A program made the position numbers and the translations under genes. Positions 27,357-36,056 of a DNA stretch of 64,000 nt are shown here, piece by piece; position 1 is the first letter of the stretch, and each line of letters opens with the position of its first letter. A model generated the notes under the pieces. That model did not search any database. It saw only the letters and a list, made by a program, of their open reading frames with translations, and was not told the DNA's origin. The stretch is from Pseudonocardia sp. TRM90224 (GTDB lineage Bacteria; Actinomycetota; Actinomycetes; Mycobacteriales; Pseudonocardiaceae): positions 1 to 64,000 of the forward strand of contig NZ_JAJGSX010000041.1 of NCBI RefSeq assembly GCF_021245725.1, given 5' to 3'.

Positions 27357-27799
27357 GCGAGACCAGCGCCGTCGTCCAGCACAGCATCACGGTCGCGAGG
27401 ACGTTGCCGGCATCCCCGGAGACGCTCTACGCGGCATGGACCGTGCCCGACCGGATGCGCCAGTGGTTCGCGACGGTCGTCGAGGCCGACGTCCGCGTCG
27501 GCGGCCGGTACCGCATCGAGAACCACGAGGACGACGGGAACGTCTACGGCTTCACCGGCGAGTACCTGACACTCGAACCCCACGAGACGGTCGCCTTCAC
27601 GTTCGTCAGCGCGCTGCAGACCCCGGACCACCGGATCAGCGACGAGAAGGTGACCGTGACCATCCGCGAGGTCGAGCCGGGCCGCACCGAGGTGTCGATC
27701 ACCAACACCTGGACGGGGCCGGAGGAGACCGAGTCGGGCTACACCGCGCTGCGCGCCGGCTGGGACGAGTGGATCGCACGGCTGGAGAAGATCGTCTAA
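27353..27799 (+). CDS. SRPBCC/AHSA1 family protein
   Basis: 148 aa. START-like helix-grip fold of the AHSA1 type: ASPETLYAAWTVPDRMRQWFA near the N-terminus is the family hallmark, and the chain ends TALRAGWDEWIARLEKIV. Such proteins carry a hydrophobic pocket for small ligands and are regularly co-transcribed with an ArsR regulator, as in this ATGA-coupled pair. Substrate unknown. Confidence 0.92.
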   Translation: MSETSAVVQHSITVARTLPASPETLYAAWTVPDRMRQWFATVVEADVRVGGRYRIENHEDDGNVYGFTGEYLTLEPHETVAFTFVSALQTPDHRISDEKVTVTIREVEPGRTEVSITNTWTGPEETESGYTALRAGWDEWIARLEKIV

Positions 27800-27822
27800 C
27801 CGGTCCGCAAGGTGACCGGGAG

Positions 27823-27877
27823 GGCAGGAAAGCCACTTTCCTGCCCTGTGAGGGCCGGAAAGTGGCTTTGCTGCCCT
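27823..27877. repeat. Family A palindrome, copy A5
   Basis: 20 bp arms, 27823-27842 and 27858-27877, with one mismatch and a 15 bp loop TGCCCTGTGAGGGCC. It lies between convergent genes (SRPBCC and lactonase). Confidence 0.88.
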
Positions 27878-27890
27878 TGCGCGCGGCCGG

Positions 27891-28901
27891 TCAGCGCGGG
27901 TCGGGCAGCACGCAGGCCGGGGCCGGGTGCGGGCGGCGGTCCAGCACCGTGCCGTGGCCGGTCGAGGGGTCGAGCCGCAGCAGCGTCAGCTCCGACGAGT
28001 TCTGGTTGGCGACCACCACGAGGTCGTCGAGCACCGCGAAGTGCCGCGGCCACGCCCCGCCCGTCGGGGTGTCGGCCAGGTGCGCCAGCACCGGAGCGCC
28101 GTCGTTGGACCCGACCGTGAACGTCGAGAGCACGTCGGCCCCGCGGACCGCGACGATCACACGTGAGCCGGTGGCCGTGATGTGCGAGGGGTAGTTGCGG
28201 CCGCCGTCGGGCGCGGGAGTCGCGGTGGCGGGGTGCTGCTCGACCGCGCGGTGCTTCCCGCCCTCCGCGACGAGCACGTGCACGGTGGAGTCGAGCTCAC
28301 CGGCCACGACCACGCCGCCCGCGACCTCGACGAAGTGCCGCGGGCCGGTGCCCGGCGGCACGTCGGCGGCGATCCCGCCTTCGAGCAGCCGCAGCTCGTC
28401 GGTACCGAGGTCGACCACCCACCTGGCGCCGCCGACCGTGCCGACGAAGTGCGCGTGCGGGCCCTCCTGGCGCTCCGGGTCGGGCCCGGTGCCGCTGTGC
28501 GGGAACGTCCTGACCTCGCCGGTGAGACCACCGTCGGCGAGCAGCGGCAGCTCGGCCGCGACGCCGTCGTTGTAGTTGGCCACCAGCACCGCATCGGCGG
28601 TGGCCAGCAGGTGGCACGGCCCGGACCCGCCGGAGGGGACGGGCTCGCCGCGCGGGGTCAGCGTGGCGCCGTCGACCACGAACGCGCTGACCTGCCCCTG
28701 CCCGGTCTCGGAGACCGCGTAGAGCGTGTGGCCGGCGGGGTGCAGCGCGAGGAACGAGGGCGCGGCGACGGTCGCGGCGAGCTCGGCGTCGCCGAACGTC
28801 GCGCCGTCCACGTCGAGGTCGACCCGCCAGATGCCTTCGGGAGCGTCGCCGTCGGCGTAGCCGCCGATCCAGAGCCGAGTCACGGGCCGAGTCGTCGTCA
28901 T
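27891..28901 (-). CDS. Lactonase family beta-propeller protein (6-phosphogluconolactonase-like)
   Basis: 336 aa seven-bladed propeller (PF10282 type): LWIGGYADGDAPEGIWRVDL, SFLALHPAGHTLYAVSE, SGPCHL, EGPHAHFVG and GTGPRHFVE are the family repeats and candidate catalytic His/Glu/Arg positions. Members hydrolyse sugar lactones such as 6-phosphogluconolactone. It is the last gene of the catabolic operon and its ATG overlaps the stop of the preceding amidohydrolase gene (ATGA); an ATG two codons upstream is possible. No signal peptide. Confidence 0.88.
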   Translation of the reverse strand: MTTTRPVTRLWIGGYADGDAPEGIWRVDLDVDGATFGDAELAATVAAPSFLALHPAGHTLYAVSETGQGQVSAFVVDGATLTPRGEPVPSGGSGPCHLLATADAVLVANYNDGVAAELPLLADGGLTGEVRTFPHSGTGPDPERQEGPHAHFVGTVGGARWVVDLGTDELRLLEGGIAADVPPGTGPRHFVEVAGGVVVAGELDSTVHVLVAEGGKHRAVEQHPATATPAPDGGRNYPSHITATGSRVIVAVRGADVLSTFTVGSNDGAPVLAHLADTPTGGAWPRHFAVLDDLVVVANQNSSELTLLRLDPSTGHGTVLDRRPHPAPACVLPDPR

Positions 28902-29701
28902 GTCCATCCGTAGAGAAGTGCGGGGTTGGTGGCGAGGACGCGTTCGCGCACGTCGGGCTCGGGGAGCCAGCGCGCCAGCACCGACTCGTGGTCGGCGAGG
29001 GTCGGGCGGGGCCCCGGCGGCGCGACGTAGGGCCAGTCCGATCCCCACACTATCCGGTCCGGCGCCGTCTCGATGATCGTGGCCACGCGGTCGACCAGCG
29101 GCGCCGCCGCGTCGGCCTCCGCCGCCCCCGGCGAGAGCCGGTAGGCACCCGAGAGGCACACCCAGCTGGGCCCGGCGCGCAGCAGCTCCAGCAGCGTGGC
29201 CGTGCCGGAACCGCCGGGCGGCAGGTTGCCCAGATGATCGAGCAGGACCGGCGCCACCCCGCTCTCGACGGCCGCGCGGACGGCGGGGAGGTGCTCTTCG
29301 AGGTCGGTCCACACCTCGGCGTGCCAGCCGCGCTCGGCGAGCCGCGGCAGCCAGCGCGGCAGCTCGTCGATCGCCAGCCCGCCCCGCATTCGGTCCTGCA
29401 CGCGGATCCCGCGCACGCCGGCGTCGTGCAGCTCGTCGAGCACGGTGTCGTCGACGGTCGATGGCAGCACCGCAACACCGCGCAGCCGGTCGGGGTGCGC
29501 GCGCAGCGCGGCGAGCAGCACGGTGTGGTCGCCGTGGTACGCGCTCGGGTTGACCAGCACGCCTCTGGCGAACCCGAGGTCGTCGAGGTGGGTCAGGTAG
29601 TCCGCGACGGGCGCGGCGAACGGCTGGTAGGCGACGTTCTCGAAAGGCGTGGGCGGCGCCTCCAGCACGTGCGCGTGCACGTCGACCGCGCCACCGATCA
29701 T
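28898..29701 (-). CDS. Amidohydrolase (COG3618 / LigI-like lactonase or lactone isomerase)
   Basis: 267 aa TIM barrel. AVDVHAHVLE (HxH kept), VLLDHLGNLP (strand-6 DH), and VWGSDWPYVAPPG (strand-8 Asp) with the C-terminal NPALLYGW are typical of COG3618, which includes 2-pyrone-4,6-dicarboxylate lactonase and D-galactarolactone isomerase. These act on lactones rather than amides. With an enolase-superfamily partner and a sugar importer in the same operon, a sugar-lactone substrate is likely. Coupled to the MFS gene by TGATG. Confidence 0.87.
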   Translation of the reverse strand: MIGGAVDVHAHVLEAPPTPFENVAYQPFAAPVADYLTHLDDLGFARGVLVNPSAYHGDHTVLLAALRAHPDRLRGVAVLPSTVDDTVLDELHDAGVRGIRVQDRMRGGLAIDELPRWLPRLAERGWHAEVWTDLEEHLPAVRAAVESGVAPVLLDHLGNLPPGGSGTATLLELLRAGPSWVCLSGAYRLSPGAAEADAAAPLVDRVATIIETAPDRIVWGSDWPYVAPPGPRPTLADHESVLARWLPEPDVRERVLATNPALLYGWT

Positions 29702-30954
29702 CAGGTGGCCTCCCCGGCCAGCACGGTTCCGCGGGTCTCGGGCAGCATCAGCGCCGCGGCGGCCATCACCAGGTAGGCGGCGCCGGCGAACAGCGCGATC
29801 GCGACGCCGATCGAGAGCGCGTCGGCGAGCACACCGACCAGCAGCGGGAACACCGCGCCGACCCCGCGCCCGAAGTTGTACGCGAAACCCTGGCCCGAGC
29901 CGCGCAGCTCCGTCGGGAACTGCTCGGTGAAGAACGCGCCCAGCCCGCCGAAGTACGCGGCGCTGAAGAAGCCGAGCGGGAAGCACAGGATCGTGAACAA
30001 CGGTCCCGGCAGGTCGGCGATCGTGAACGGGATGACGATCACCACGGCGAGCACCGAGCACACGACGATCGCCCAGCGCCGCCCGAGCCGGTCCGACAGC
30101 CACGCCCCGGCCAGGTAGCCGCAGAACGCGCCGACGATCACCAGCGCGAGCGTGCCGCCGAGCGCGAAGATCCGCAGGCCGCGGGTGTCGGCGAGGAACC
30201 TCGGCAGCCACGTCGTCAGCGCGTAGTAGCCGCCCTGCGCGCCGACGCCGACCAGCGCGCACAGCAACGTCACCCGCAGCCGGGACGGCGCGAAGATCGC
30301 CAGGAACCTCGCCGGCGCGACCCGATCGGCCGCGTGGAAGACGGGCGGTTCCTGGACGTGCCGGCGGATGTAGAGGACGAGCAGCGCCGGCAGGACGCCG
30401 ATGCAGAACAGCACGCGCCACGCCAGTTCGGGGGCGAACAGCTGGTCGGTGACGACGAACAGCAGCACCGCCATTCCCCACCCGATCGCCCATCCCGACT
30501 GGACGCTGCCGACGGCACGGCCGCGGAACTGCGCCCGCACCGTCTCGCCCATCAGCACGGCACCGGCGACCCACTCGCCGCCGAACCCGAAGCCCATCAG
30601 CGCCCGGAAGATCAGCAGCTGGGTCCAGTCCTGCGCGAGCCCGCAGAGGAACGTGAACACCGAGAACCAGATGACGGTCAGCATCAGCACCCTGACCCGG
30701 CCGATCCGGTCGGCCAGCGCGCCCGCGAGCCAGCCGCCGAGCGCCGAGCTGAGCAGGGTGGCCGTCGCGATCAGGCCGGCCTGGGTGTTGTCCGCGAGGA
30801 ACCGGGTCGCGATCAGCACCGGGATCACGAGGCTGAAGATCTGGACGTCCATCGCGTCGACGGCCCAGCCGCCGAAGCAACCCCAGAACGTCCGGCGTTC
30901 CTTGCCCGTCATCGACCGGAACCACGACCGTGCACCAACCGCCTCAGTGTGCAT
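29701..30954 (-). CDS. MFS transporter (acid/H+ symporter type)
   Basis: 417 aa with 12 predicted helices. N-terminal WAVDAMDVQIFSLVIPVLI and loop 2-3 GGWLAGALADRIGRVRV are typical of metabolite:H+ symporters for organic or sugar acids (AAHS/SHS groups). It probably imports an acid substrate at the plasma membrane alongside the ABC importer encoded upstream. There is a 52 bp gap to the upstream gene and a TAGGAA six bases before its ATG, so it may also have its own promoter. Confidence 0.88.
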   Translation of the reverse strand: MHTEAVGARSWFRSMTGKERRTFWGCFGGWAVDAMDVQIFSLVIPVLIATRFLADNTQAGLIATATLLSSALGGWLAGALADRIGRVRVLMLTVIWFSVFTFLCGLAQDWTQLLIFRALMGFGFGGEWVAGAVLMGETVRAQFRGRAVGSVQSGWAIGWGMAVLLFVVTDQLFAPELAWRVLFCIGVLPALLVLYIRRHVQEPPVFHAADRVAPARFLAIFAPSRLRVTLLCALVGVGAQGGYYALTTWLPRFLADTRGLRIFALGGTLALVIVGAFCGYLAGAWLSDRLGRRWAIVVCSVLAVVIVIPFTIADLPGPLFTILCFPLGFFSAAYFGGLGAFFTEQFPTELRGSGQGFAYNFGRGVGAVFPLLVGVLADALSIGVAIALFAGAAYLVMAAAALMLPETRGTVLAGEAT

Positions 30955-31006
30955 CGTGCGTTCCTATCAGACGAGTGACCCCACCGGAACGCAAACTTCG
31001 GGGGAT

Positions 31007-31822
31007 CTACGTCAGGTGGTCGTTGTCGCCGTTCACCCAGGCGATGTGGCGGTCGGCGGAGCGGCGGACGACGGCGCGCGCGTCGTGGTCGATGATGTTG
31101 GCGAAGTTGCCGTAGAGCCGGTCGAACTCGTAGCGCTCCACGTGCGCGGTGACCCGCTCGACGACGGCCCCGGAGAGCGGGATCCGGTTCGGGTAGCTGC
31201 GCATGAAGCTCACCGACGTCCGGTCGGGGTTGGCGAAGATCGTGTCGCTCGCCAGCAGCACGCCCTTGCCGCCCGCGCCCGCCGCCCAGTGCACGACCGA
31301 GTTGCCGGGGAAGTGCCCGCCGGGCTGCGAGAGCGTCACGCCGGGCAGCGGCTCGAGCGTGCCGCTCCACGGGCGGATCACCGGGTCGGGGCGGGCCACC
31401 CATTCCAGGTCCGGCTCGGAGACGTAGACGGGCACGTCGCCGAGGCGCTTGCTCCACTCGACCTGCACGCCGAACATGTGCGGGTGGCTGGCCATGATCG
31501 CCACGACGTCGCCCAGCTCCTGGACCGCGCGCACGCCCTCGTCGTCGAGGTAGCCGATGGGGTCGAAGAGCAGGTTCCCGGCCGGCGTGCGCACCAGCTT
31601 GGAGTACTGCCCGATCCCCGAGTTCGGCGTGCTGGAGATGCCGTAGAGGTTGGGCTCGAACTCCGTGAGCTCGACGCGGTAGCCGGCGTCGGCGAGCTCG
31701 TCGAGCGTCGTCCACACCTGCCCCTCCGCTGGCACCCACTGGCGTTCGTCGGCACAGATCTTGCAGACGTCGACCTTCTCGCTGTGCTCGACCGCGCATG
31801 TGCGGCAGATCAGGACGCTCAC
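31007..31822 (-). CDS. Metallo-beta-lactamase-fold protein with N-terminal Cys4 knuckle
   Basis: 271 aa from GTG with GAGGAGGGG upstream. The first 25 residues have a zinc-ribbon-like pair, CRTC and CKIC (Cys6, 9, 20, 23). The rest is an MBL fold, but the metal motif HxHxDH reads HPHMFG, so part of the canonical site is missing; GGHFPGN and LLASDTIFAN are the later conserved motifs. Similar proteins are annotated only as MBL-fold hydrolases. In this operon a lactone- or thioester-hydrolysing role is possible but unproven. Confidence 0.78.
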   Translation of the reverse strand: MSVLICRTCAVEHSEKVDVCKICADERQWVPAEGQVWTTLDELADAGYRVELTEFEPNLYGISSTPNSGIGQYSKLVRTPAGNLLFDPIGYLDDEGVRAVQELGDVVAIMASHPHMFGVQVEWSKRLGDVPVYVSEPDLEWVARPDPVIRPWSGTLEPLPGVTLSQPGGHFPGNSVVHWAAGAGGKGVLLASDTIFANPDRTSVSFMRSYPNRIPLSGAVVERVTAHVERYEFDRLYGNFANIIDHDARAVVRRSADRHIAWVNGDNDHLT

Positions 31823-31884
31823 GAGCCCCTCCTCGTCTCGGCAGACCGCGGGGCACGTTACCGCCCCGGGGCAAGCCTCATCGA

Positions 31885-33000
31885 TCACATGACCGCATGC
31901 GCCTCCAACGCGTCCGGATCCCACGCGATCCCGATGCCGGCCGCGTCGGGCGCCAGCGCGTGCCCGTCCTCGATGCGGATCTCGGCGCTGGTCACCGCGC
32001 GCAGCTGCGGGATGTGCTCCAGGTACAGCGCGTTGGGCACGGCGCACACCAGCGAGACGTGCAGCTCCATCAGGAAGTGCGGCGCGACCTGCACGTTGTA
32101 GGCCTCCGCGAGGTGCGCGACCTTGAGCCACGGCGTGATCCCGCCGATGCGCGCGACGTCGACCTGCACGATCCCCGCCGCGCCCCGGTGCAGGTACTCC
32201 TTGAACTGCCCGATCGCGTACATGCTCTCGCCGACGGCCACCGGGACGCTCGTCGACGCCGCGAGCCGCTCGTGGCCGCTGACGTCCTCGGCGGGCAGCG
32301 GCTCCTCGAACCACATCACGTCGACGGTCTCGAACAGCGCCGCCCTGCGTATCGCCTCGGCCGAGGTCAGCGATTGGTTCGCGTCGACCATGAGATCCAT
32401 CCCCGGCCCGACGGCCGCGCGCACCGCCCGCAGCCGTTCCAGGTCCTCGTGCGCGCCGGGCTTGCCGACCTTCAGCTTCACGCCGGAGAAGCCGCGCTCC
32501 TTCGTCGCGAGCGCATGCGCGACCAGCTCGTCGGTGCCGAGGTGCAGCCAGCCGCCCTCGGTGTCGTAGAGCCGGATCCGGTCGCGCGCGCCGCCCGCCG
32601 CCTTCCAGAGCGGCACGTCCGCGCGCCGGCACCGGGCGTCCCACACCGCGGTGTCCACGGCCGCGAGCGCGAGCGAGGTAAGCACCCCGACCGTCGTGGC
32701 CCGCGTGCTGCTGAACAGCGTCGACCACACATGCTCCGGCCGGTCGACGTCGAGCCCGACGAGCAGCTCCAGCAGTTGCGTGCGCAGCAGGCTGAGCACG
32801 GCCGCGCCGCCGTTGCCGATCGTGTAGCTGTAGCCGACGCCCTCCGTGCCGCCCTTCGTCCTGACCCGCACGAAGATCGTCTCCTGCTTGACGAACGACT
32901 GCACGGCGTCGGTGCGGACCGTCTCGACCGGGATGTCGCACAGCCACGCCGACGCCTCGACGATGCAGCCGTCGCTCCCCCCGCTATCACTAGCGCCCAC
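31885..33000 (-). CDS. Enolase superfamily enzyme, mandelate racemase subgroup
   Basis: 371 aa. All residues expected for the subgroup are readable: Lys175/Lys177 in GVKLKVG, metal ligands Asp206 (VDANQ), Glu232 (FEEPL) and Glu258 (GES), and the Asp281-His308 dyad (QVDVARIGG; APHF). Such enzymes take a proton from next to a carboxylate, with Mg2+, and include sugar-acid dehydratases, racemases and lactone cycloisomerases. It follows the permease gene with an 11 bp overlap. The GTG at 33000 gives a slightly long N-terminus, but no better in-frame start is seen. Confidence 0.92.
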   Translation of the reverse strand: MGASDSGGSDGCIVEASAWLCDIPVETVRTDAVQSFVKQETIFVRVRTKGGTEGVGYSYTIGNGGAAVLSLLRTQLLELLVGLDVDRPEHVWSTLFSSTRATTVGVLTSLALAAVDTAVWDARCRRADVPLWKAAGGARDRIRLYDTEGGWLHLGTDELVAHALATKERGFSGVKLKVGKPGAHEDLERLRAVRAAVGPGMDLMVDANQSLTSAEAIRRAALFETVDVMWFEEPLPAEDVSGHERLAASTSVPVAVGESMYAIGQFKEYLHRGAAGIVQVDVARIGGITPWLKVAHLAEAYNVQVAPHFLMELHVSLVCAVPNALYLEHIPQLRAVTSAEIRIEDGHALAPDAAGIGIAWDPDALEAHAVM

Positions 33001-33832
33001 CGAATCCCCCCATGCTCACTCCCTTGACGAGCTGCCGCTGCAGCAGCGCGACGATCAGCACGCTCGGCACGACCGCGATCGTCGACGCCGCCATCACGTA
33101 GTTCCACTCCGTGCCGCGCTCGCCGGTGAACATCGAGAGCCCGAGCGGGATCGTCGCCAGCTCCTGCGAGTTGATCACGATGAGCGGCCAGAGGTAGCTG
33201 TTCCAGTAGCCGATGAACGAGAAGACGCCCAGCACCGAGAGCGGCGCGCGCAGCTGCGGCAGCAGGACGCTCCACAACGTCCGCAGCCGCGTGGCGCCGT
33301 CGATCCGCGCGGCCTCCTCGTACTCGACCGGCACGGTCAGGAAGAACTGCCGCATCAGGAACGTGCCGAACGCCGTGAACGCGAACGGCACGATCAGCGC
33401 GACGTAGGTGTCCACCAGCCCCAGCTCGTTCATCATGATGAACAGCGGCACCACCAGCACCTCCTGCGGCAGCACGAGCGTGCCGACGAACAGCAGGAAG
33501 AGCCGGTCGCGGAACCGGAACCGCAGGCGTGAGAACGCGTACGCCGAGAGCACCGCGACGACGACCGACAGCAGCGCACCGAGCACCGCCACGACGAACC
33601 CGTTGATCACGAACCGGGCGAACGGCACGACCGTCCACGCCGCGGCGAAGTTGGACCACAGGATCTCGCTGCCGAACAGCTGCGGAGTCTGCGTGAACAC
33701 CTCGTTGCGCGGCTTCAGCGCCGTGAGCAGCATCCACAGGAACGGGATGGTGAAGACGAACGCCACCACGGCGAGGGCGGCAGTGCTCAGCCACGACCTG
33801 ATCGATCGCCTACTGGTCCGCTTACTGGTCAT
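32990..33832 (-). CDS. Carbohydrate ABC transporter permease (MalG-type)
   Basis: 280 aa, six hydrophobic helices. The EAA loop EYEEAARIDGATRLRTLWSV that contacts the ATPase is intact. N-terminal SKRTSRRSIRSW is cytoplasmic. Partner of the MalF-type permease whose gene overlaps it by 11 bp. No ATPase gene is in this operon, so it probably uses a shared MsiK/UgpC-type ATPase encoded elsewhere, as many actinobacterial sugar importers do. Confidence 0.93.
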   Translation of the reverse strand: MTSKRTSRRSIRSWLSTAALAVVAFVFTIPFLWMLLTALKPRNEVFTQTPQLFGSEILWSNFAAAWTVVPFARFVINGFVVAVLGALLSVVVAVLSAYAFSRLRFRFRDRLFLLFVGTLVLPQEVLVVPLFIMMNELGLVDTYVALIVPFAFTAFGTFLMRQFFLTVPVEYEEAARIDGATRLRTLWSVLLPQLRAPLSVLGVFSFIGYWNSYLWPLIVINSQELATIPLGLSMFTGERGTEWNYVMAASTIAVVPSVLIVALLQRQLVKGVSMGGFGGR

Positions 33833-34772
33833 AGTTCACCCACCGGCGCTGGCCGACGAACTGCAGCGCCGTGATCAGCATGACGATCACGAACAGCACC
33901 CAGGCCAGCGCCGACGCGTAGCCGAGCATGTCGAACGAGAACCCGTTGCGGTACAGGTGCAGGACCATCGTGTTGGTCGCCTCGCCCGGCCCGCCCGCGG
34001 TGAGCACCTGCGGCTGCACGAACACCTGGAAGGCGCCGATCATCGTCATGATGCTGGCGAAGAACAGCGAGGGCGAGATCATCGGGACGACGATCGTGCG
34101 CAGCCGTCGCCACGCGCCGGCGCCGTCGACCCTGGCCGCTTCGACGATCTCCTTGGGGATCGCCGCGATGCCGGCGCCCAGCACGATCACGTTGTAGCCG
34201 AAGCTCTGCCAGACCGACATCGCGATCACCGACGCCATCGCCCAGTTGCCGTCGGCGAGCCAGTTCGGCCCGTCGATGCCGAAGCCCGCCAGCACACCGT
34301 TGACCAGCCCGTCGTCGGTGAGCATCAGCCGCCACACGAGCGCGTTGGCGATCATCGGGGTGATCACCGGGAGGAAGAAGACCACGCGGAAGAAGCCGCT
34401 CGTCGCGACACCGCTGCTCAGCCACAGCGCCATCGCCAGCGCCACGAGCAGGTTCAGCACCGTGTAGACGACCGCGAAGAGCACGGTGTTGCCCAGCACG
34501 GTGAAGAACGACGGGTCGGCGCTGAACATCCGCACGTAGTTGGCGACGCCGACGAACTCCGGCGTGCCGAAGAGCGGCCAGTCGAACAGGCTGATCACCA
34601 GCGAGCCGACCAGCGGCACCACGATGAACACGACGAACCCGGCCATGCCGGGAGCGAGGAACAGCGCCGCGACCCGCCCGTCCTGCCGCCGCCGCGCGGG
34701 TGGCGCGACGGCGACGGGAACGGGTTCTGCCACGGTCGGGCGTTCGGCGGTCCGGGTGCTCACGTCAGCCAC
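33822..34772 (-). CDS. Carbohydrate ABC transporter permease (MalF/UgpA-type)
   Basis: 316 aa from GTG; a ~35-residue Pro/Ala-rich cytoplasmic leader is followed by six helices. EAA loop EIVEAARVDGAGAWRRLRTI. Forms the membrane channel with the MalG-type subunit. Its start overlaps the end of the binding-protein gene by 8 bp. Confidence 0.93.
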   Translation of the reverse strand: MADVSTRTAERPTVAEPVPVAVAPPARRRQDGRVAALFLAPGMAGFVVFIVVPLVGSLVISLFDWPLFGTPEFVGVANYVRMFSADPSFFTVLGNTVLFAVVYTVLNLLVALAMALWLSSGVATSGFFRVVFFLPVITPMIANALVWRLMLTDDGLVNGVLAGFGIDGPNWLADGNWAMASVIAMSVWQSFGYNVIVLGAGIAAIPKEIVEAARVDGAGAWRRLRTIVVPMISPSLFFASIMTMIGAFQVFVQPQVLTAGGPGEATNTMVLHLYRNGFSFDMLGYASALAWVLFVIVMLITALQFVGQRRWVNYDQ

Positions 34773-36006
34773 CCGACACGGAGCCCTGGATCGTGCGCAG
34801 GATGTCCGCCGCCGTGCGCTGGCCGGTGAAGCCCTCGGACATGTAGCGCGTGAACAGCGTCTCCACCTGGTTCCACGTCGGCGTGGTGCGCTGCGCCACG
34901 GCGTTGCCGAGCGATGCCTCGATCACCGCGGTGGCGCTGGGTGTCTTGCCCTGCGACCACGCCGGGAGCGACTCCGCCCGCGAGGGGACGATCCCGCGGG
35001 AGCCGGCGACCGTGCCGAGCGCGTCGACGCTGGTCATCGCGACGATCGCGGCGAAGGCGGCGTCCTTGTCGGCGCAGTTGGCCGCGATCCCGAACCCCGA
35101 GCCCGCGGTCATCGCCCGGGGCGCGCCCGACGGGCTGGGCACCACCGTCATGCCCAGCTGGAACGGCACGGCCTTGGCGAAGTCGCCGTAGTTCCACGGG
35201 CCTTCGGTGATCATCGCGACGTCCCCGTTGATGAAGGACTGGTGGATCTCGTCGGACTTCGTAGACGCCTCCGGGCTGCGCCCGACCTTCTGCACGTTCG
35301 CGAGGTCGAAGTACCACTGCATGTCGTTCACGAACGCCGGGTTGGTCAGGTCGAGCTGCCCGTTCGCCAGCCACGTGCTGCCGCCGGCGGATGCGTGCGC
35401 GAGCGCGGGGAACAGGCCCGGCGAGATCCCGAGCCCGAACTTCCCGCCGCTGGTCAGCGCCTTCGCGTCGGAGACGAACCGGTCGCGGGAGTAGGTCGCG
35501 CCAGGCGGGGTCAGCCCGGCTTGCGTGAACTTGTCGACGTTGTAGAACACGACGATCGGCTCCGCGTCGTACGGGATCGCGCGCACGGAGCCGTCGACGG
35601 TCATCCCCTCGATCATCGAAGGGTCGAAGTCGGTCTTCTTGATGTTGTGCGTGGCCATGAGGTCGTCGAGCGGGGTGAGCAGCGCGGCCAGCTCCTGCGC
35701 CCGCGCCGACTGGGTGGTGAGCAGGCACGGCGGGTCGCCGCCCGACAGCCGCGTCTTGACCTTGGTCCAGTAGTCCTCGAAGTTGGGGCCGTCGATCGAG
35801 ACCTTCAGGTCGGGCTTCGACTTCTGGCCGGCCGCGACGAACTCCTGCCACTGCGCACGGTCGTTCTCGCTGCCGACCCACGTGAACAGCGCGATCGTCC
35901 CGTCGGGCGCGGCGGTCCCGCCGCCTCCCCCACACGCCGCGAGCCCCGCCACGGCAGCGATCGTGGCGACCGCTTTGGCCAGCCCTTTCCGGTACGACAC
36001 CCGCAT
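34765..36006 (-). CDS. Extracellular solute-binding lipoprotein of a sugar ABC importer
   Basis: 413 aa. Signal peptide with lipobox LAAC (acylated Cys25) and a Gly-rich linker. The body is a family 1 (MalE/UgpB-like) binding protein: TIALFTWVGSENDRAQWQEF, IPYDAEPIVVFYNVDKF and GDVAMITEGPWNYG are typical. First gene of the catabolic operon. Its RBS is GGAGGAG. The divergent GntR operator lies 27-50 bp upstream and contains a minus-strand TATAGG that could be its -10. Confidence 0.93.
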   Translation of the reverse strand: MRVSYRKGLAKAVATIAAVAGLAACGGGGGTAAPDGTIALFTWVGSENDRAQWQEFVAAGQKSKPDLKVSIDGPNFEDYWTKVKTRLSGGDPPCLLTTQSARAQELAALLTPLDDLMATHNIKKTDFDPSMIEGMTVDGSVRAIPYDAEPIVVFYNVDKFTQAGLTPPGATYSRDRFVSDAKALTSGGKFGLGISPGLFPALAHASAGGSTWLANGQLDLTNPAFVNDMQWYFDLANVQKVGRSPEASTKSDEIHQSFINGDVAMITEGPWNYGDFAKAVPFQLGMTVVPSPSGAPRAMTAGSGFGIAANCADKDAAFAAIVAMTSVDALGTVAGSRGIVPSRAESLPAWSQGKTPSATAVIEASLGNAVAQRTTPTWNQVETLFTRYMSEGFTGQRTAADILRTIQGSVSGG

Positions 36007-36032
36007 CGGCTCCTCCGTTGGACTGCCTGCAA

Positions 36033-36056
36033 ATCCTATAGGGTTTTGTATAGGAT
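36033..36056. promoter_or_regulatory. Palindromic operator between the ABC operon and the GntR gene
   Basis: Perfect 8 bp arms ATCCTATA (36033-36040) and TATAGGAT (36049-36056) around GGGTTTTG. It abuts the GntR ATG and lies in the only 50 bp between the two divergent genes. Each arm also supplies a possible -10 (TATAGG on the strand read). A bound GntR dimer would block both promoters. Confidence 0.8.
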
